Below are positions 45,601 through 54,919 of a stretch of DNA of 64,000 nt, in pieces; the first letter of the stretch is position 1, and each line of letters starts with the position of its first letter. The position numbers and the translations under genes are program-made. The notes below the pieces were generated by a model, which searched no databases, was not told the DNA's origin, and worked only from the letters and a program-made list of their open reading frames with translations. The stretch is from Lysobacter sp. cf310. GTDB taxonomy: Bacteria; Pseudomonadota; Gammaproteobacteria; Xanthomonadales; Xanthomonadaceae. The DNA lies in NCBI RefSeq assembly GCF_900114355.1, contig NZ_FOSS01000002.1, positions 511,491 to 575,490 on the forward strand. Reading direction: 5' to 3'.

Positions 45601-47394
45601 TCACTTGTTGTCCACCTGCAATACCGCCAGGAACGCTTCCTGCGGAATCTCGACGCGCCCCACCTGCTTCATGCGCTTCTTGCCCTCTTTCTGCTTCTCG
45701 AGGAGCTTCTTCTTGCGGCTGATATCGCCGCCGTAGCACTTGGCCAGCACGTTCTTGCGCATCGCCTTGACCGTGCTGCGGGCGATGATCTGCGAGCCGA
45801 CCGCGGCCTGGATGGCGACGTCGAACATCTGGCGCGGAATCAGCTCGCGCATCTTCTCGGAGATCTCGCGGCCGCGGCGATCGGCGTGGGCGCGGTGGGT
45901 GATGATGCTGAGCGCGTCGACCTTGTCGCCGTTGATCAGCGTGTCCACGCGCACGAACGGACCGGCCTGGAAACGCAGGAACTGGTAGTCCAGCGAGGCG
46001 TAGCCGCGCGAGACCGACTTGAGGCGGTCGAAGAAGTCCAGCACCACCTCGGCCATCGGCAGCTCGTAGCTGATCTGGACCTGGTTGCCCATGTAGGTGA
46101 TGCCGATCTGGCTGCCGCGCTTTTCCTCGCACAAGGTGATCACGTTGCCGACGTAGTCCGGCGGCGTGAGGATGTTGGCGCGGATGATCGGCTCGCGGAT
46201 CTCCTCGATCATGTTGACCTGAGGCAGCTTGGCCGGGTTGTCCAGCGGCATGGTGGTGCCGTCGGTCTTGAGCACTTCGTAGATCACCGTCGGCGCGGTG
46301 CTGATCAGGTTGAGGTCGTACTCGCGCTCAAGGCGCTCCTGCACGATCTCCATGTGCAGCATGCCCAGGAAGCCGCAGCGGAAGCCGAAGCCCATGGCCT
46401 CGGAGCTTTCCGGCTCGAAACGCAGCGCGGCGTCGTTGAGGCGCAGCTTTTCCAGCGCTTCGCGCAGGTCCGGGTAGTCCTCGGCGTCGACCGGGAACAG
46501 GCCGGCGAACACGCGCGGCTGCATTTCCTGGAAGCCCGGCAGCGGCTTGCTGGCCGGATCGGAGGCCAGGGTCAGGGTGTCGCCGACCGGCGCGCCGTGC
46601 ACGTCCTTGATGCTGGCGTTGATCCAGCCCACTTCGCCGGCGCCCAGCTTGGGCAGGTCCTTGCGCTTGGGGGTGAACACGCCGACCTTGTCGACCAGAT
46701 GGGTGCGGCCGGTCGACATCACCAGGATCTTGCTGCCCGGCACGATCTCGCCCTGCATGACCCGCACCAGCGAGACCACGCCCAGGTAGTTGTCGAACCA
46801 GGAGTCGATGATCAGCGCCTGCAGCTTGTCGGTGTCGCGCGGCTTGGGCGGCGGGATGCGATGCACGATCGCCTCCAGCACGTCGACCACGTTGAGGCCG
46901 GTCTTGGCGCTGATCGCGACCGCGTCCTCGGCGTCGATGCCGATCACCGCTTCGATCTCGGCCTTGGCGCGCGCGATATCGGCGGTGGGCAGGTCGATCT
47001 TGTTGAGCACGGGCACCACTTCCAGGCCCTGCTCGACCGCGGTGTAGCAGTTGGCGACCGACTGCGCCTCCACGCCCTGGGCGGCGTCCACCACCAGCAG
47101 CGCGCCTTCGCAGGCGGCCAGCGAGCGGCTGACTTCGTAGCTGAAGTCGACGTGGCCGGGGGTGTCGATGAAATTGAGCTGGTAGACCAGCCCGTCCTTC
47201 GCCTTGTAGGGCAAGGACACGGACTGCGCCTTGATGGTGATGCCGCGCTCGCGCTCGATCGGGTTGGAATCGAGCACCTGCGCTTCCATCTCGCGCGCCT
47301 CCAGGCCTCCGCAGAGCTGGATGATGCGGTCGGCCAGGGTCGATTTGCCGTGGTCGACGTGAGCGATGATGGAGAAGTTTCTGATCTGCTGCAT
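45601..47394 (-). CDS. lepA: Elongation factor 4
   Basis: This 597-residue translational GTPase has G1 AHVDHGKST, the switch region [25 protein letters not shown] and NKIDLPTAD. The LepA-specific C-terminal domain ends [20 protein letters not shown]. The ATG at 47394 matches the start of E. coli LepA; an upstream GTG at 47415 would add a non-conserved heptapeptide. It acts in ribosome biogenesis or back-translocation. It lies downstream of mucD. Confidence 0.96.
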   Translation of the reverse strand: MQQIRNFSIIAHVDHGKSTLADRIIQLCGGLEAREMEAQVLDSNPIERERGITIKAQSVSLPYKAKDGLVYQLNFIDTPGHVDFSYEVSRSLAACEGALLVVDAAQGVEAQSVANCYTAVEQGLEVVPVLNKIDLPTADIARAKAEIEAVIGIDAEDAVAISAKTGLNVVDVLEAIVHRIPPPKPRDTDKLQALIIDSWFDNYLGVVSLVRVMQGEIVPGSKILVMSTGRTHLVDKVGVFTPKRKDLPKLGAGEVGWINASIKDVHGAPVGDTLTLASDPASKPLPGFQEMQPRVFAGLFPVDAEDYPDLREALEKLRLNDAALRFEPESSEAMGFGFRCGFLGMLHMEIVQERLEREYDLNLISTAPTVIYEVLKTDGTTMPLDNPAKLPQVNMIEEIREPIIRANILTPPDYVGNVITLCEEKRGSQIGITYMGNQVQISYELPMAEVVLDFFDRLKSVSRGYASLDYQFLRFQAGPFVRVDTLINGDKVDALSIITHRAHADRRGREISEKMRELIPRQMFDVAIQAAVGSQIIARSTVKAMRKNVLAKCYGGDISRKKKLLEKQKEGKKRMKQVGRVEIPQEAFLAVLQVDNK

Positions 47395-47526
47395 GCGGGA
47401 CGGCGCGAAGCTCACCGGTTCCAGAGAGTTAACGGGAGATTATCGCATACCGCGCAGTACCCACGCCCCGTGCCCGCCCGAAGGCGGGTGGGTGCCCTGT
47501 TCCACCCAGCTTTCCAGCCAGATTCT

Positions 47527-49041
47527 TCAGCCCGCTTTGGCCTCGGCGGTGACCGCGATGAACTGGGTGGCCGCGCCGCGGCGGACCAGCAGCATCACGG
47601 TGTCGCCGGGGCGGACCCCGGCCAGCTCGCGGTTCAGCGCCGAGGCACTGCCGACCGCGGTGCGGCCGACCGAGAGCACCACGTCGCCCGGGCGCAGCCC
47701 GGCCTCGCCGGCGACCTCGCCCGGGGATTGCACCAGCACGCCCTCGCCCGTCTTCAGGCCCAGGCGCTGGCGCGCGTTGGCGGCCAGGTCCTGGCCGACC
47801 AGGCCGAGCGCGTTGCTGCCACCGCGGCTGGGGGCCGCGGCGCTGTCGTCGTTGGCGGCCGGACCCGGCGCACCGGCGACCTCGGCGCCCAGCGCGCCCA
47901 GCACCACTTGTTCGGTCAAGACCTTGCCATCACGGTTGATCTGCAACTTGACCTTGGCCCCCGGCGCCAGCGCGCCGATCAGCGGCGGCAGGTCGCTGGA
48001 GGTGTTCACCGGCCGGTCGTTGACCGCCAGGATCACGTCGCCGAGCTGGATCCCGGCCTTCTCGGCCGCGCCGCCTGCCTGCACGCTGTTGATCAGGGCT
48101 CCGCGAGTTTCAGATAGCCCCAGACCCTTGGCGTTTTCGGTGGTAACCGGCTGCACGCCCACGCCGAGCAGACCGCGCTGGACCTTGCCGGTCGCGCGCA
48201 GCTGCTCGGCCGAATTCATGGCCACGTCGATCGGGATCGCGAAACTCACGCCCATGTAGCCGCCGGAGTTGGAGAAGATCTGCGAATTGATGCCGACCAC
48301 CTCGCCGCTGGTATTGAGCAGCGGACCGCCGGAGTTGCCCTGGTTGATGGCGACGTCGGTCTGGATGAAGGGCACGTACTGCTGATCGGCGTAGGGATTG
48401 CTGCGGCCGACCGCGCTGACGATGCCGGCGGTGACCGAGTGGTCGAGGCCGAACGGCGAGCCGATCGCGATCACCCACTGCCCGGGCTTGGTCAGGCTGG
48501 CGTTGGCCAGGCGCAGGAACGGCAGGCTTTTGGCGTCGATCTTGAGCAGGGCGACGTCGGACTGCTCGTCGCTGCCGACCACCTTGGCGGTGAACTCGCG
48601 GCGATCGGACAAGGTGACCTTGACCGTGTCGGCGCCGTCGACCACGTGGTGATTGGTCAGCACGTAACCGTCCTGCGAAATCAGGAAGCCGGTGCCCAGC
48701 GAGTTGCCGCCGCCGCGCGGACCGCGCGGGCCCTGCGGACCGCCCGGCATGTCGGGGCCGAAGAAGCGGCGGAAGATTTCCGGAATCTCCTCCTCGTTCG
48801 GCATCTGACCTTGGCCGCGGCTGGCGCGGCGCGGCGCGATCTCGGCGCGCACGTTGACCACGGCCGGACCGACCCGTTGCACCAGGGCGGTGAAATCGGG
48901 CAGGCCGCTGACCAGCGGCGCGGACGGCGTCGCGGCCGGCGGCGGCGCGATCGGCGCGCTAGGGGTCTGCGCGGTGCAGGCGACCGGCAGCAGGGCGACC
49001 AGGGCAGTGGCCAGGGCGATAGAGCGAAGCGGACGAGTCAT
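47527..49041 (-). CDS. mucD: Periplasmic Do-family serine protease (MucD/DegP)
   Basis: This 504-residue protein has a signal sequence (ALATALVALLPVACTAQ, possibly a lipoprotein through Cys22), a trypsin-like domain with His (TNHHVV), Asp (SDVALLK) and Ser (GNSGGPLLN), and two PDZ domains (for example GVGVQPVTTENAKGLGLSET and PGEVAGEAGLRPGDVVLSVG). An Arg/Gly/Pro-rich loop (FGPDMPGGPQGPRGPRGGG) precedes the active site. It degrades misfolded envelope proteins and limits sigma-E activation. It follows rpoE and rseA with the same orientation. Confidence 0.94.
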   Translation of the reverse strand: MTRPLRSIALATALVALLPVACTAQTPSAPIAPPPAATPSAPLVSGLPDFTALVQRVGPAVVNVRAEIAPRRASRGQGQMPNEEEIPEIFRRFFGPDMPGGPQGPRGPRGGGNSLGTGFLISQDGYVLTNHHVVDGADTVKVTLSDRREFTAKVVGSDEQSDVALLKIDAKSLPFLRLANASLTKPGQWVIAIGSPFGLDHSVTAGIVSAVGRSNPYADQQYVPFIQTDVAINQGNSGGPLLNTSGEVVGINSQIFSNSGGYMGVSFAIPIDVAMNSAEQLRATGKVQRGLLGVGVQPVTTENAKGLGLSETRGALINSVQAGGAAEKAGIQLGDVILAVNDRPVNTSSDLPPLIGALAPGAKVKLQINRDGKVLTEQVVLGALGAEVAGAPGPAANDDSAAAPSRGGSNALGLVGQDLAANARQRLGLKTGEGVLVQSPGEVAGEAGLRPGDVVLSVGRTAVGSASALNRELAGVRPGDTVMLLVRRGAATQFIAVTAEAKAG

Positions 49042-49211
49042 GGAATCGGCCTCGAAGGTTGCGGAGGTTTGGTCGCGCGGCCGCCGGGCCGCACGTGATC
49101 GGGGAACGGACAGGGGAACGGGCTGGAGAATGCGTGGTGTAAGCGACACAGGCGGAAGCGAAGTGCGGCGAGCTCGCGCACAGCGTCTTCGCGGTCCGCC
49201 GCCGGTGCCGC

Positions 49212-50090
49212 TTAAGGCTGCGGCATCCGGCTTTCGGGCTGAGGCGCCGGTGGCGGCTGCATGGGCACCGAATCGGTCGCGCTGGGCTCGAAGGGATAGA
49301 ACGAGCGTGCGCTGCCGCTGGTGCTGGCGCTGCTGCTGCCGTAGCTGGCGGTGAAGCCGCCGGTGGCCGGGTAATTCGGCAGCACCGCGCGCGGCCAGGG
49401 CCGCGACGGGGCGTCGCTGTGCTGGGGCCGGAATGGGTTGGCGCTGCTGCCGCCGGCGCTGGCGGCCGCGACTTCGATCGCCGGTGTCGCGGCGACGGCC
49501 TGGGTCTGGGTTTGGCGACGCAAGGCGGCGCGCTGGGTCTGCCCGCGCGAACTGCGGCGCTCGGCGATCCGGCGCGGCACTTCGGCCACGGCGACCGCGG
49601 CGGCGCCGAGCGTAGCGGTCTGCAGCTCGGGGCTCTGCGGTTGCGGGGCGGCCGGCGTGATGCCGGCGCCGTCGGCGCTTGCGACCTGGGTCTGGGGCGC
49701 GGTATCGGGTGCGCTGTCGCTGGAGAACGGGCGCGCCACGAACAGGGCCGCCACCGCCACCGAAGCGGCCAGGGCGGCGCCGCCGATCCAGCCACGGCGA
49801 CTGGCGGGCGCGGCCGCCGGCGCGGTGGCGCGCGCGGTCGCGGCTTCGGCCGCGATCGCCGCGGCGACGCGGTCGGCAAAATCGGGCGCGGCGATGCCGG
49901 CGGCCTGGCCGCGCAGGGCGTCGCCGCACAGCTGCCAGCTGCCGCAGGCGCGACGCCACTGGGCGTCGTGGCTCAAGCGCTTGAGGGCGAAACGGGCGGC
50001 ATCGCCGTCGAGCTCGCCGTCGAACAGCGCGCTCAGGGCTTCGCGGTCGGTGGTGGTGTCGTGCTCGTTGGGGGCTGCTTTGGACGTCAT
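49212..50090 (-). CDS. rseA: Sigma-E anti-sigma factor, RseA/MucA type
   Basis: This 292-residue protein has an N-terminal RseA-type domain (REALSALFDGELDGDAARFA, then HDAQWRRACGSWQLCGDALR) and one membrane segment (WIGGAALAASVAVAALFVA, about 100-118). A long low-complexity periplasmic region rich in Ala, Pro, Gln and Ser ends PAPQPESRMPQP. It should hold RpoE at the membrane until cleaved under envelope stress. It begins one base after the rpoE stop. No rseB gene follows; mucD comes next. Confidence 0.88.
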   Translation of the reverse strand: MTSKAAPNEHDTTTDREALSALFDGELDGDAARFALKRLSHDAQWRRACGSWQLCGDALRGQAAGIAAPDFADRVAAAIAAEAATARATAPAAAPASRRGWIGGAALAASVAVAALFVARPFSSDSAPDTAPQTQVASADGAGITPAAPQPQSPELQTATLGAAAVAVAEVPRRIAERRSSRGQTQRAALRRQTQTQAVAATPAIEVAAASAGGSSANPFRPQHSDAPSRPWPRAVLPNYPATGGFTASYGSSSASTSGSARSFYPFEPSATDSVPMQPPPAPQPESRMPQP

Positions 50091-50091
50091 A

Positions 50092-50694
50092 TCAGTGGGC
50101 GCGCTCGCGGGTGTCTTGGTTATCCAGCAGGGGCCGCAGCTCGATGTCGATCGCCTCGCGGGCGCGGAAGATCCGCGAACGCACGGTGCCGATCGGGCAG
50201 CCCATCTTCTGCGCGATTTCCTCGTAGCTCAGGCCGTCCACCTCGCGCAGGGTGATCGCGGCCCGCAGTTCCTCCGGCAGGGATTCGACCGCGCGCATCA
50301 CCGTGCGTTCGATCTCCTGGCGCAGCAACTCGTGTTCCGGGGTGTCGCTGTCGCGCAGACGGATGCCGGTCTCGAACTGCTCGGCGTCGCCGGCGTCGAT
50401 GTCGTCGGTCGGCGGCCTGCGGTTCTGCGCGACGAGGTAATTCTTGGCGGTGTTCACGGCGATCCGGTGCAACCACGTATAGAACTGCGCATCGCCTCGG
50501 AAGTTCGGCAGCGCGCGGTAAGCGCGCAGGAAGGTTTCCTGGGCAACGTCCTGGCATTCGCTCCAGTCCGGTATGTAGCGCCCGATCAGCGCGGTGATCC
50601 GATGCTGGTACTTGCGCACCAGGGCATCGAAGGCCGTGCTATCGCCACGCTGGACACGCCTGACCAGCTCTTGGTCCAACTCATTCTCGGCCAT
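50092..50694 (-). CDS. rpoE: RNA polymerase sigma-E factor
   Basis: This 200-residue ECF sigma factor has region 2 (FDALVRKYQHRITALIGRYI, CQDVAQETFLRAYRALPNFR, FYTWLHRIAVNTAKNYLVAQ) and region 4 (LPEELRAAITLREVDGLSYE, then EIAQKMGCPIGTVRSRIFRA). These are characteristic of the RpoE/AlgU group. It controls envelope-stress genes. A candidate sigma-E promoter lies upstream at 50736-50762, so it is probably autoregulated. Confidence 0.96.
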   Translation of the reverse strand: MAENELDQELVRRVQRGDSTAFDALVRKYQHRITALIGRYIPDWSECQDVAQETFLRAYRALPNFRGDAQFYTWLHRIAVNTAKNYLVAQNRRPPTDDIDAGDAEQFETGIRLRDSDTPEHELLRQEIERTVMRAVESLPEELRAAITLREVDGLSYEEIAQKMGCPIGTVRSRIFRAREAIDIELRPLLDNQDTRERAH

Positions 50695-50735
50695 GCCGCG
50701 CCGGCACTCCTGTCAGCTCGGCCGTGGCCGAACAA

Positions 50736-50762
50736 TGGGACAACCCTGTCGGGAGAAAGTTC
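50736..50762 (-). promoter_or_regulatory. rpoE: Candidate sigma-E autoregulatory promoter of rpoE
   Basis: The minus strand carries GAACTT (50762-50757), a 16-base spacer and TCCCA (50740-50736), matching the sigma-E pattern GAACTT-N16-TCnnA. It ends 41 bases before the rpoE start codon. Confidence 0.65.
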
Positions 50763-50933
50763 AATCACGATCATAAATGGGGCCGGAGCCGCGCCGGCGC
50801 AACCGCCAAGGGTCACGGCGCGGCGCGCGTTGGGGGCCGCTTGGAACCGAGACCTGGGACGTGCCGATTTGACGGCGACGAAACATCCTCGTGATGATAG
50901 CGGGATATCCATACCTGAACGGATGGTGCAGTC

Positions 50934-52985
50934 ATGATGGCTGGCCTCGACGGACTTCGTTTCCAACATTGGCAGACCGAGCTGCGGGAGGACGGCATTC
51001 TGCTGCTGTCGTTCGACCGCGCCGGCTCGTCGGTCAATACTTTCGGACAGGACGTCCTGATCGAGTTAGACGCGCTGCTGGAGCGCCTCGCGCTGGATCC
51101 GCCCAAGGGCGTGGTGCTGCGCTCGGCCAAGGCATCGGGCTTCATCGCCGGCGCCGATATCAAGGAATTCCAGACCTTCGACGAGAAGGGCACGGTCGGC
51201 GACGCGATCCGGCGCGGCCAGCAGGTGTTCCAACGCCTGGCCGAGCTGCCCTGCCCCACGGTTGCCGCGATCCACGGCTTCTGCATGGGCGGCGGCACCG
51301 AGATCTCGCTGGCCTGCCGCTACCGCGTCGCCAGCTCCGACCCCTCGACCCGGATCGGCCTGCCGGAAGTGAAGCTGGGCATCTACCCGGGCTGGGGCGG
51401 CAGCGTGCGCCTGCCGCGTCTGGTAGGCGCGCCGGCCGCCTTCGACATGATGCTCACCGGCCGCGCGCTGTCGGCATCGAACGCCCGCGCGATCGGCCTG
51501 GTCGACAAGGTGGTGGAAGCGCCGCTGCTGGTCGACGCCGCGGTCGCGCTGGCGCTCAAGGGCACGCAGCGCCCGTTCAAGCAACGCTTCATGGGCTGGG
51601 CGACGAACAGCTGGCTGGCGCGCAAGATCCTGCCCGGCATGCTGACCAAGCAGGTCGCGCGCAAGGCGCGCAAGGAGCACTACCCCGCTCCATACGCGCT
51701 GATCAACACCTGGGCGCGCAGCAGCGGCGGCGTGCAGGCGCGCCTGGCGGCCGAGCGCAAGTCGGTGGTCAAGCTGGCCTCCACGCCGACCGCGCGCAAT
51801 CTGATCCGGGTGTTCTTCCTGCAGGAACGGCTCAAGGGCCAGGGCGGCAAGGATCATGGGATTCAGCGCGTGCACGTGGTCGGCGCCGGCGTGATGGGCG
51901 GCGATATCGCGGCCTGGTCGGCCTACAAAGGCTTCGAAGTCACCCTGTCCGATCGCGAACAGCGCTTCATCGACGGCGCCCTGACCCGCGCCCAGGAGCT
52001 GTTCGCCAAGCGCGTCAAGGACGAGAGCAAGCGTCCGGCGGTGGCCGCGCGTTTGAAGGGCGACCTCGCCGGCGACGGCGCGGCGCAGGCCGATCTGGTG
52101 ATCGAGGCGATCATCGAAAAGCCCGAGGCCAAGCGCGAGCTCTACGATCAGGTCGAGCCGAAGATGAAGCCCGATGCGCTGCTGACCACCAACACCTCGT
52201 CGATCCCGCTGGTCGAACTGCGCGACCACATCCGCCGTCCGGCCCAGTTCGGCGGCCTGCACTATTTCAATCCGGTGGCGCTGATGCCGCTGGTCGAGAT
52301 CATCCGCCACGACGCCATGGCGCCGGAAACCGAGCAGCGCCTGGCGGCGTTCTGCAAGGCCATCGACAAGCTTCCCGTCCCGGTCGCGGGCACGCCGGGC
52401 TTCCTGGTCAACCGGGTGTTGTTCCCCTACATGCTGGAAGCGGCGACCGCGTTCGCCGAGGGCATCCCGGGCCCGGCCATCGACAAGGTCGCGGTGAAGT
52501 TCGGCATGCCGATGGGTCCGATCGAACTGATCGACACCGTCGGCCTGGACGTGGCCGCGGGCGTGGGCGCGGAACTGGCGCCGTTCCTGGGCCTGAGCGT
52601 GCCGGCGGCGTTGAGCGGCGTGGAGCCGAACAAGCGCGGCAAGAAGGACGGCCAGGGCCTGTACAAGTGGGAGAACGGGCGCGCCCAGAAGCCCGAACTG
52701 CCCAAGGACTACCAGACTCCGTCGGACCTGGAGGATCGCCTGATCCTGCCGCTGGTCAACGAAGCGGTGGCCTGCCTGCACGATGGCGTGGTCAGCGATG
52801 CCGACCTGCTGGATGCGGGCGTGATCTTCGGCACCGGCTTCGCGCCGTTCCGCGGCGGCCCGATCCAGTACGTGCGCGAAACCGGCGCCGATGCGCTGCT
52901 GGAACGCCTCAAGACCCTGCACGCGCGCTACGGCGATCGCTTCGCGCCGCGGCTGGGTTGGGATTCGCCGGCGCTGCGTCCGTGA
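50934..52985 (+). CDS. Fatty-acid oxidation multienzyme (enoyl-CoA hydratase / 3-hydroxyacyl-CoA dehydrogenase)
   Basis: This 683-residue protein has an N-terminal crotonase domain (SGFIAGADIKEF, HGFCMGGGTEISLACRYRVA, GLPEVKLGIYPGWGG with the catalytic glutamates). The NAD-binding domain follows (VHVVGAGVMGGDIAAWSAYK, LLTTNTSSIPLVEL, catalytic His in GGLHYFNPVALMPLVEI), then the C-terminal dehydrogenase domains (GTPGFLVNRVLFPYMLEA). It is of the FadB/FadJ type and carries out steps two and three of beta-oxidation. No thiolase (fadA or fadI) follows in the window, and the next gene is the unrelated pilZ cluster. Divergent from rpoE. Confidence 0.93.
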   Translation: MMAGLDGLRFQHWQTELREDGILLLSFDRAGSSVNTFGQDVLIELDALLERLALDPPKGVVLRSAKASGFIAGADIKEFQTFDEKGTVGDAIRRGQQVFQRLAELPCPTVAAIHGFCMGGGTEISLACRYRVASSDPSTRIGLPEVKLGIYPGWGGSVRLPRLVGAPAAFDMMLTGRALSASNARAIGLVDKVVEAPLLVDAAVALALKGTQRPFKQRFMGWATNSWLARKILPGMLTKQVARKARKEHYPAPYALINTWARSSGGVQARLAAERKSVVKLASTPTARNLIRVFFLQERLKGQGGKDHGIQRVHVVGAGVMGGDIAAWSAYKGFEVTLSDREQRFIDGALTRAQELFAKRVKDESKRPAVAARLKGDLAGDGAAQADLVIEAIIEKPEAKRELYDQVEPKMKPDALLTTNTSSIPLVELRDHIRRPAQFGGLHYFNPVALMPLVEIIRHDAMAPETEQRLAAFCKAIDKLPVPVAGTPGFLVNRVLFPYMLEAATAFAEGIPGPAIDKVAVKFGMPMGPIELIDTVGLDVAAGVGAELAPFLGLSVPAALSGVEPNKRGKKDGQGLYKWENGRAQKPELPKDYQTPSDLEDRLILPLVNEAVACLHDGVVSDADLLDAGVIFGTGFAPFRGGPIQYVRETGADALLERLKTLHARYGDRFAPRLGWDSPALRP

Positions 52986-53187
52986 GGGGCGCGGCGCTGG
53001 CGTCAGCAGCCTGCGTTGCCGAGGCTGCCATGGCCCTCGCCGCACCACGGCACAAACCCGAGTGGGTGCTTCACAGCATGCGCTGACCACCGCATCGACG
53101 CGGGCCGCTGTGGCGGCGCGACGGTACGGTTCGTCTTGGACCCATCGCAGCGTACGAGCTGATGGCGCGAATTCGTAACCTCGCGCG

Positions 53188-53389
53188 CCCTCACCCCAAC
53201 CCCTCTCCCGCTAGCGGGAGAGGGGCTGAAGGCGGCGGCGTCGATGGGGTCCCCTCTCCCGCCAGCGGGAGAGGGGCTGAAGGCGGCGGCGTCGATGGGG
53301 TCCCCTCTCCCGCTTGCGGGAGAGGGGCTGAAGGCAGCGGCGTCGATGGGGTCCCCTCTCCCGCTTGCGGGAGAGGGCTAGGGTGAGGG
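53188..53389. repeat. Tandem array of 51-base palindromic repeats
   Basis: The palindromic core CCCTCTCCCG...CGGGAGAGGG starts at 53201, 53252, 53303 and 53354, a constant 51-base period, with linkers of GGCTGAAGGCGGCGGCGTCG type between. The array is closed by complementary ends, CCCTCACCCCAAC on the left and CTAGGGTGAGGG on the right. The center differs (CTAG, CCAG, CTTG). The rest of the 597-base gap between 52986 and 53582 shows no gene. Confidence 0.9.
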
Positions 53390-53582
53390 ATGAGCGCGAA
53401 GCGCGAATGCGCTTTATCCCGAACCTGGCCTTTGCGGTCGCGGTCCCGATTCAGGGGTATTCACACGCGGATGCACATCGCGGCCGGTGCCGCTCCCGGA
53501 GGAAACGGACACTCGATGCGAATGAGGACTCGCGGTCGCGGCTTGCGCCGCTCCTGCACGGAGCGGATGCAGAGACGACGCG

Positions 53583-53948
53583 TTACATCGTGTGGGTGGC
53601 GCGATCGGCGGTCAGCGAGCCGGCCAGCAGCGCTTCGATCTTGCCCTTCACCGCATCGCCCTCGGCGGTCTCGGCGAACTGCACGCCGATGCCGGCCGGG
53701 CGGTTGCCCTGGGCGCCGGTGGGCGTGACCCAGACCACCTTGCCGGCCACCGGCAGGCGCTCGGTGGATTCGGGCAGGGTCAACAGCAGGAACACCTCGT
53801 CGCCGAGGAAGTAACGCTTGGGGGTGGCGACGAAAATGCCGCCGTATTTCAGGAACGGCATGTAGGCGCCGTACAGCGCCGCCTTGTCCTTGATCGCCAA
53901 CGACAGAATGCCCTGCCTGGCTGCGCCCGCGCCTGCCGCTCCGCTCAT
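53583..53948 (-). CDS. pilZ: PilZ domain protein of type IV pilus assembly
   Basis: This 121-residue protein has the short PilZ fold (ILSLAIKDKAALYGAYMPFL, YFLGDEVFLLLTLPES, VAGKVVWVTPTGAQGNRPAG, IGVQF). The RxxxR motif needed for c-di-GMP binding is not evident, as in P. aeruginosa and Xanthomonas PilZ, which work in pilus biogenesis without binding the nucleotide. Its ATG overlaps the holB stop by 4 bases, and the order after holB matches P. aeruginosa. Confidence 0.93.
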   Translation of the reverse strand: MSGAAGAGAARQGILSLAIKDKAALYGAYMPFLKYGGIFVATPKRYFLGDEVFLLLTLPESTERLPVAGKVVWVTPTGAQGNRPAGIGVQFAETAEGDAVKGKIEALLAGSLTADRATHTM

Positions 53949-54919
53949 CCCCGATGTCCTCCAGCGACCCGCGCGCCGTCCGGGGCGCGCCAAGCCATCA
54001 ACAATTCGACTACCGCCAGGTCCGCGCGCACCGTCGTCCGCAACAGATCGCGGGTGCGATTGGCGCGATCGAACCAGGCCGCCAGACTGCGCGTTCGCAC
54101 CGGGTCGGTCAAGCCGGAGGCTTCGGCCAGGGCGAGATCCGCGGCATGGCGCAGACGCAGCGCGGCATGTTCGTCGCCGACCCAACGCGCGGCGATTTCC
54201 GAAGGCGAGGCGTCGCCGCGCGCGAGCTTGCTCAGATCGGCGGCAACGTCGCGACGCAGCTTCAGGCCCTCGCCCTGCAACCACTCGTGGGCCAGGCCCG
54301 GATGGCCGCGCGCGGCCTCCAGCGCTTCGCGCGCGGCGGTCTCGGCGTGGCCGGCGGCCTTCAGCCAGGCCAGCGCCTCGTCTTGCGGCGGCAAGCGGAA
54401 TTCCAGGCGCTGGCAGCGGCTGCGGATGGTCGCGCTCAGACGCAGCGGATGCGCGCTGACCAGCCACAGGTAGCGGCCGGGCACCGGCTCTTCCAAGGTC
54501 TTGAGCAAGGCGTTGCCGGCGGCGTTGTTGATCGCGTCGGCCGGATCCAGGATCGCGACCTGGGCGCCGCCGTATTGCGGCGTCAGCGACAGACGCTCGG
54601 ACAGGCTGCGGATCTGTTCGATCACGATCTCGGTGCGCAGGCGCGTGCCTTCCTTGTTCGGAATGAAGGACACGGTCTGGAAATCCGGATGGGTGCCCGC
54701 CACGTACAGCAGGCAGCCGCGGCAATGCCCGCAGGGCTCGCCCTGGGCGTCGCGATCGCGGCACAGCAGGCGCTGGGCCAGGCGCTCGGCGACCGCGCGC
54801 TTGCCCAGTTGGGCCGGACCGCAGAACAACAGGCCGTGGCCGAGGCGACCGGCGTCGAGCGCGGCGGTGGCCTGCTCGTAGACCCGGCGCTGCCAGGGCG
54901 CGAACGCGGGCGCGCTCAC
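53945..54919 (-). CDS. holB: DNA polymerase III subunit delta prime
   Basis: This 324-residue clamp-loader subunit has the AAA+ fold with a degenerate P-loop (FCGPAQLGKRAVAE), a zinc-binding set (CRDRDAQGEPCGHCRGC) and the sensor region ADAINNAAGNALLKTLEEP and RSRCQRLEF. It starts with GTG at 54919, within a GTGA overlap with the tmk stop. It works with gamma/tau and delta in loading the beta clamp. Confidence 0.93.
   Translation of the reverse strand: MSAPAFAPWQRRVYEQATAALDAGRLGHGLLFCGPAQLGKRAVAERLAQRLLCRDRDAQGEPCGHCRGCLLYVAGTHPDFQTVSFIPNKEGTRLRTEIVIEQIRSLSERLSLTPQYGGAQVAILDPADAINNAAGNALLKTLEEPVPGRYLWLVSAHPLRLSATIRSRCQRLEFRLPPQDEALAWLKAAGHAETAAREALEAARGHPGLAHEWLQGEGLKLRRDVAADLSKLARGDASPSEIAARWVGDEHAALRLRHAADLALAEASGLTDPVRTRSLAAWFDRANRTRDLLRTTVRADLAVVELLMAWRAPDGARVAGGHRG

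Noticed and set aside
53162-53386. 74-codon frame with a 17-residue repeat
   Set aside because: It arises because the palindromic repeat period is a multiple of three; there is no ribosome binding site or domain evidence.
53188-53389. Possible CRISPR array
   Set aside because: The 51-base units include their linkers, which are nearly identical, so there are no unique spacers; no cas genes are in the window.
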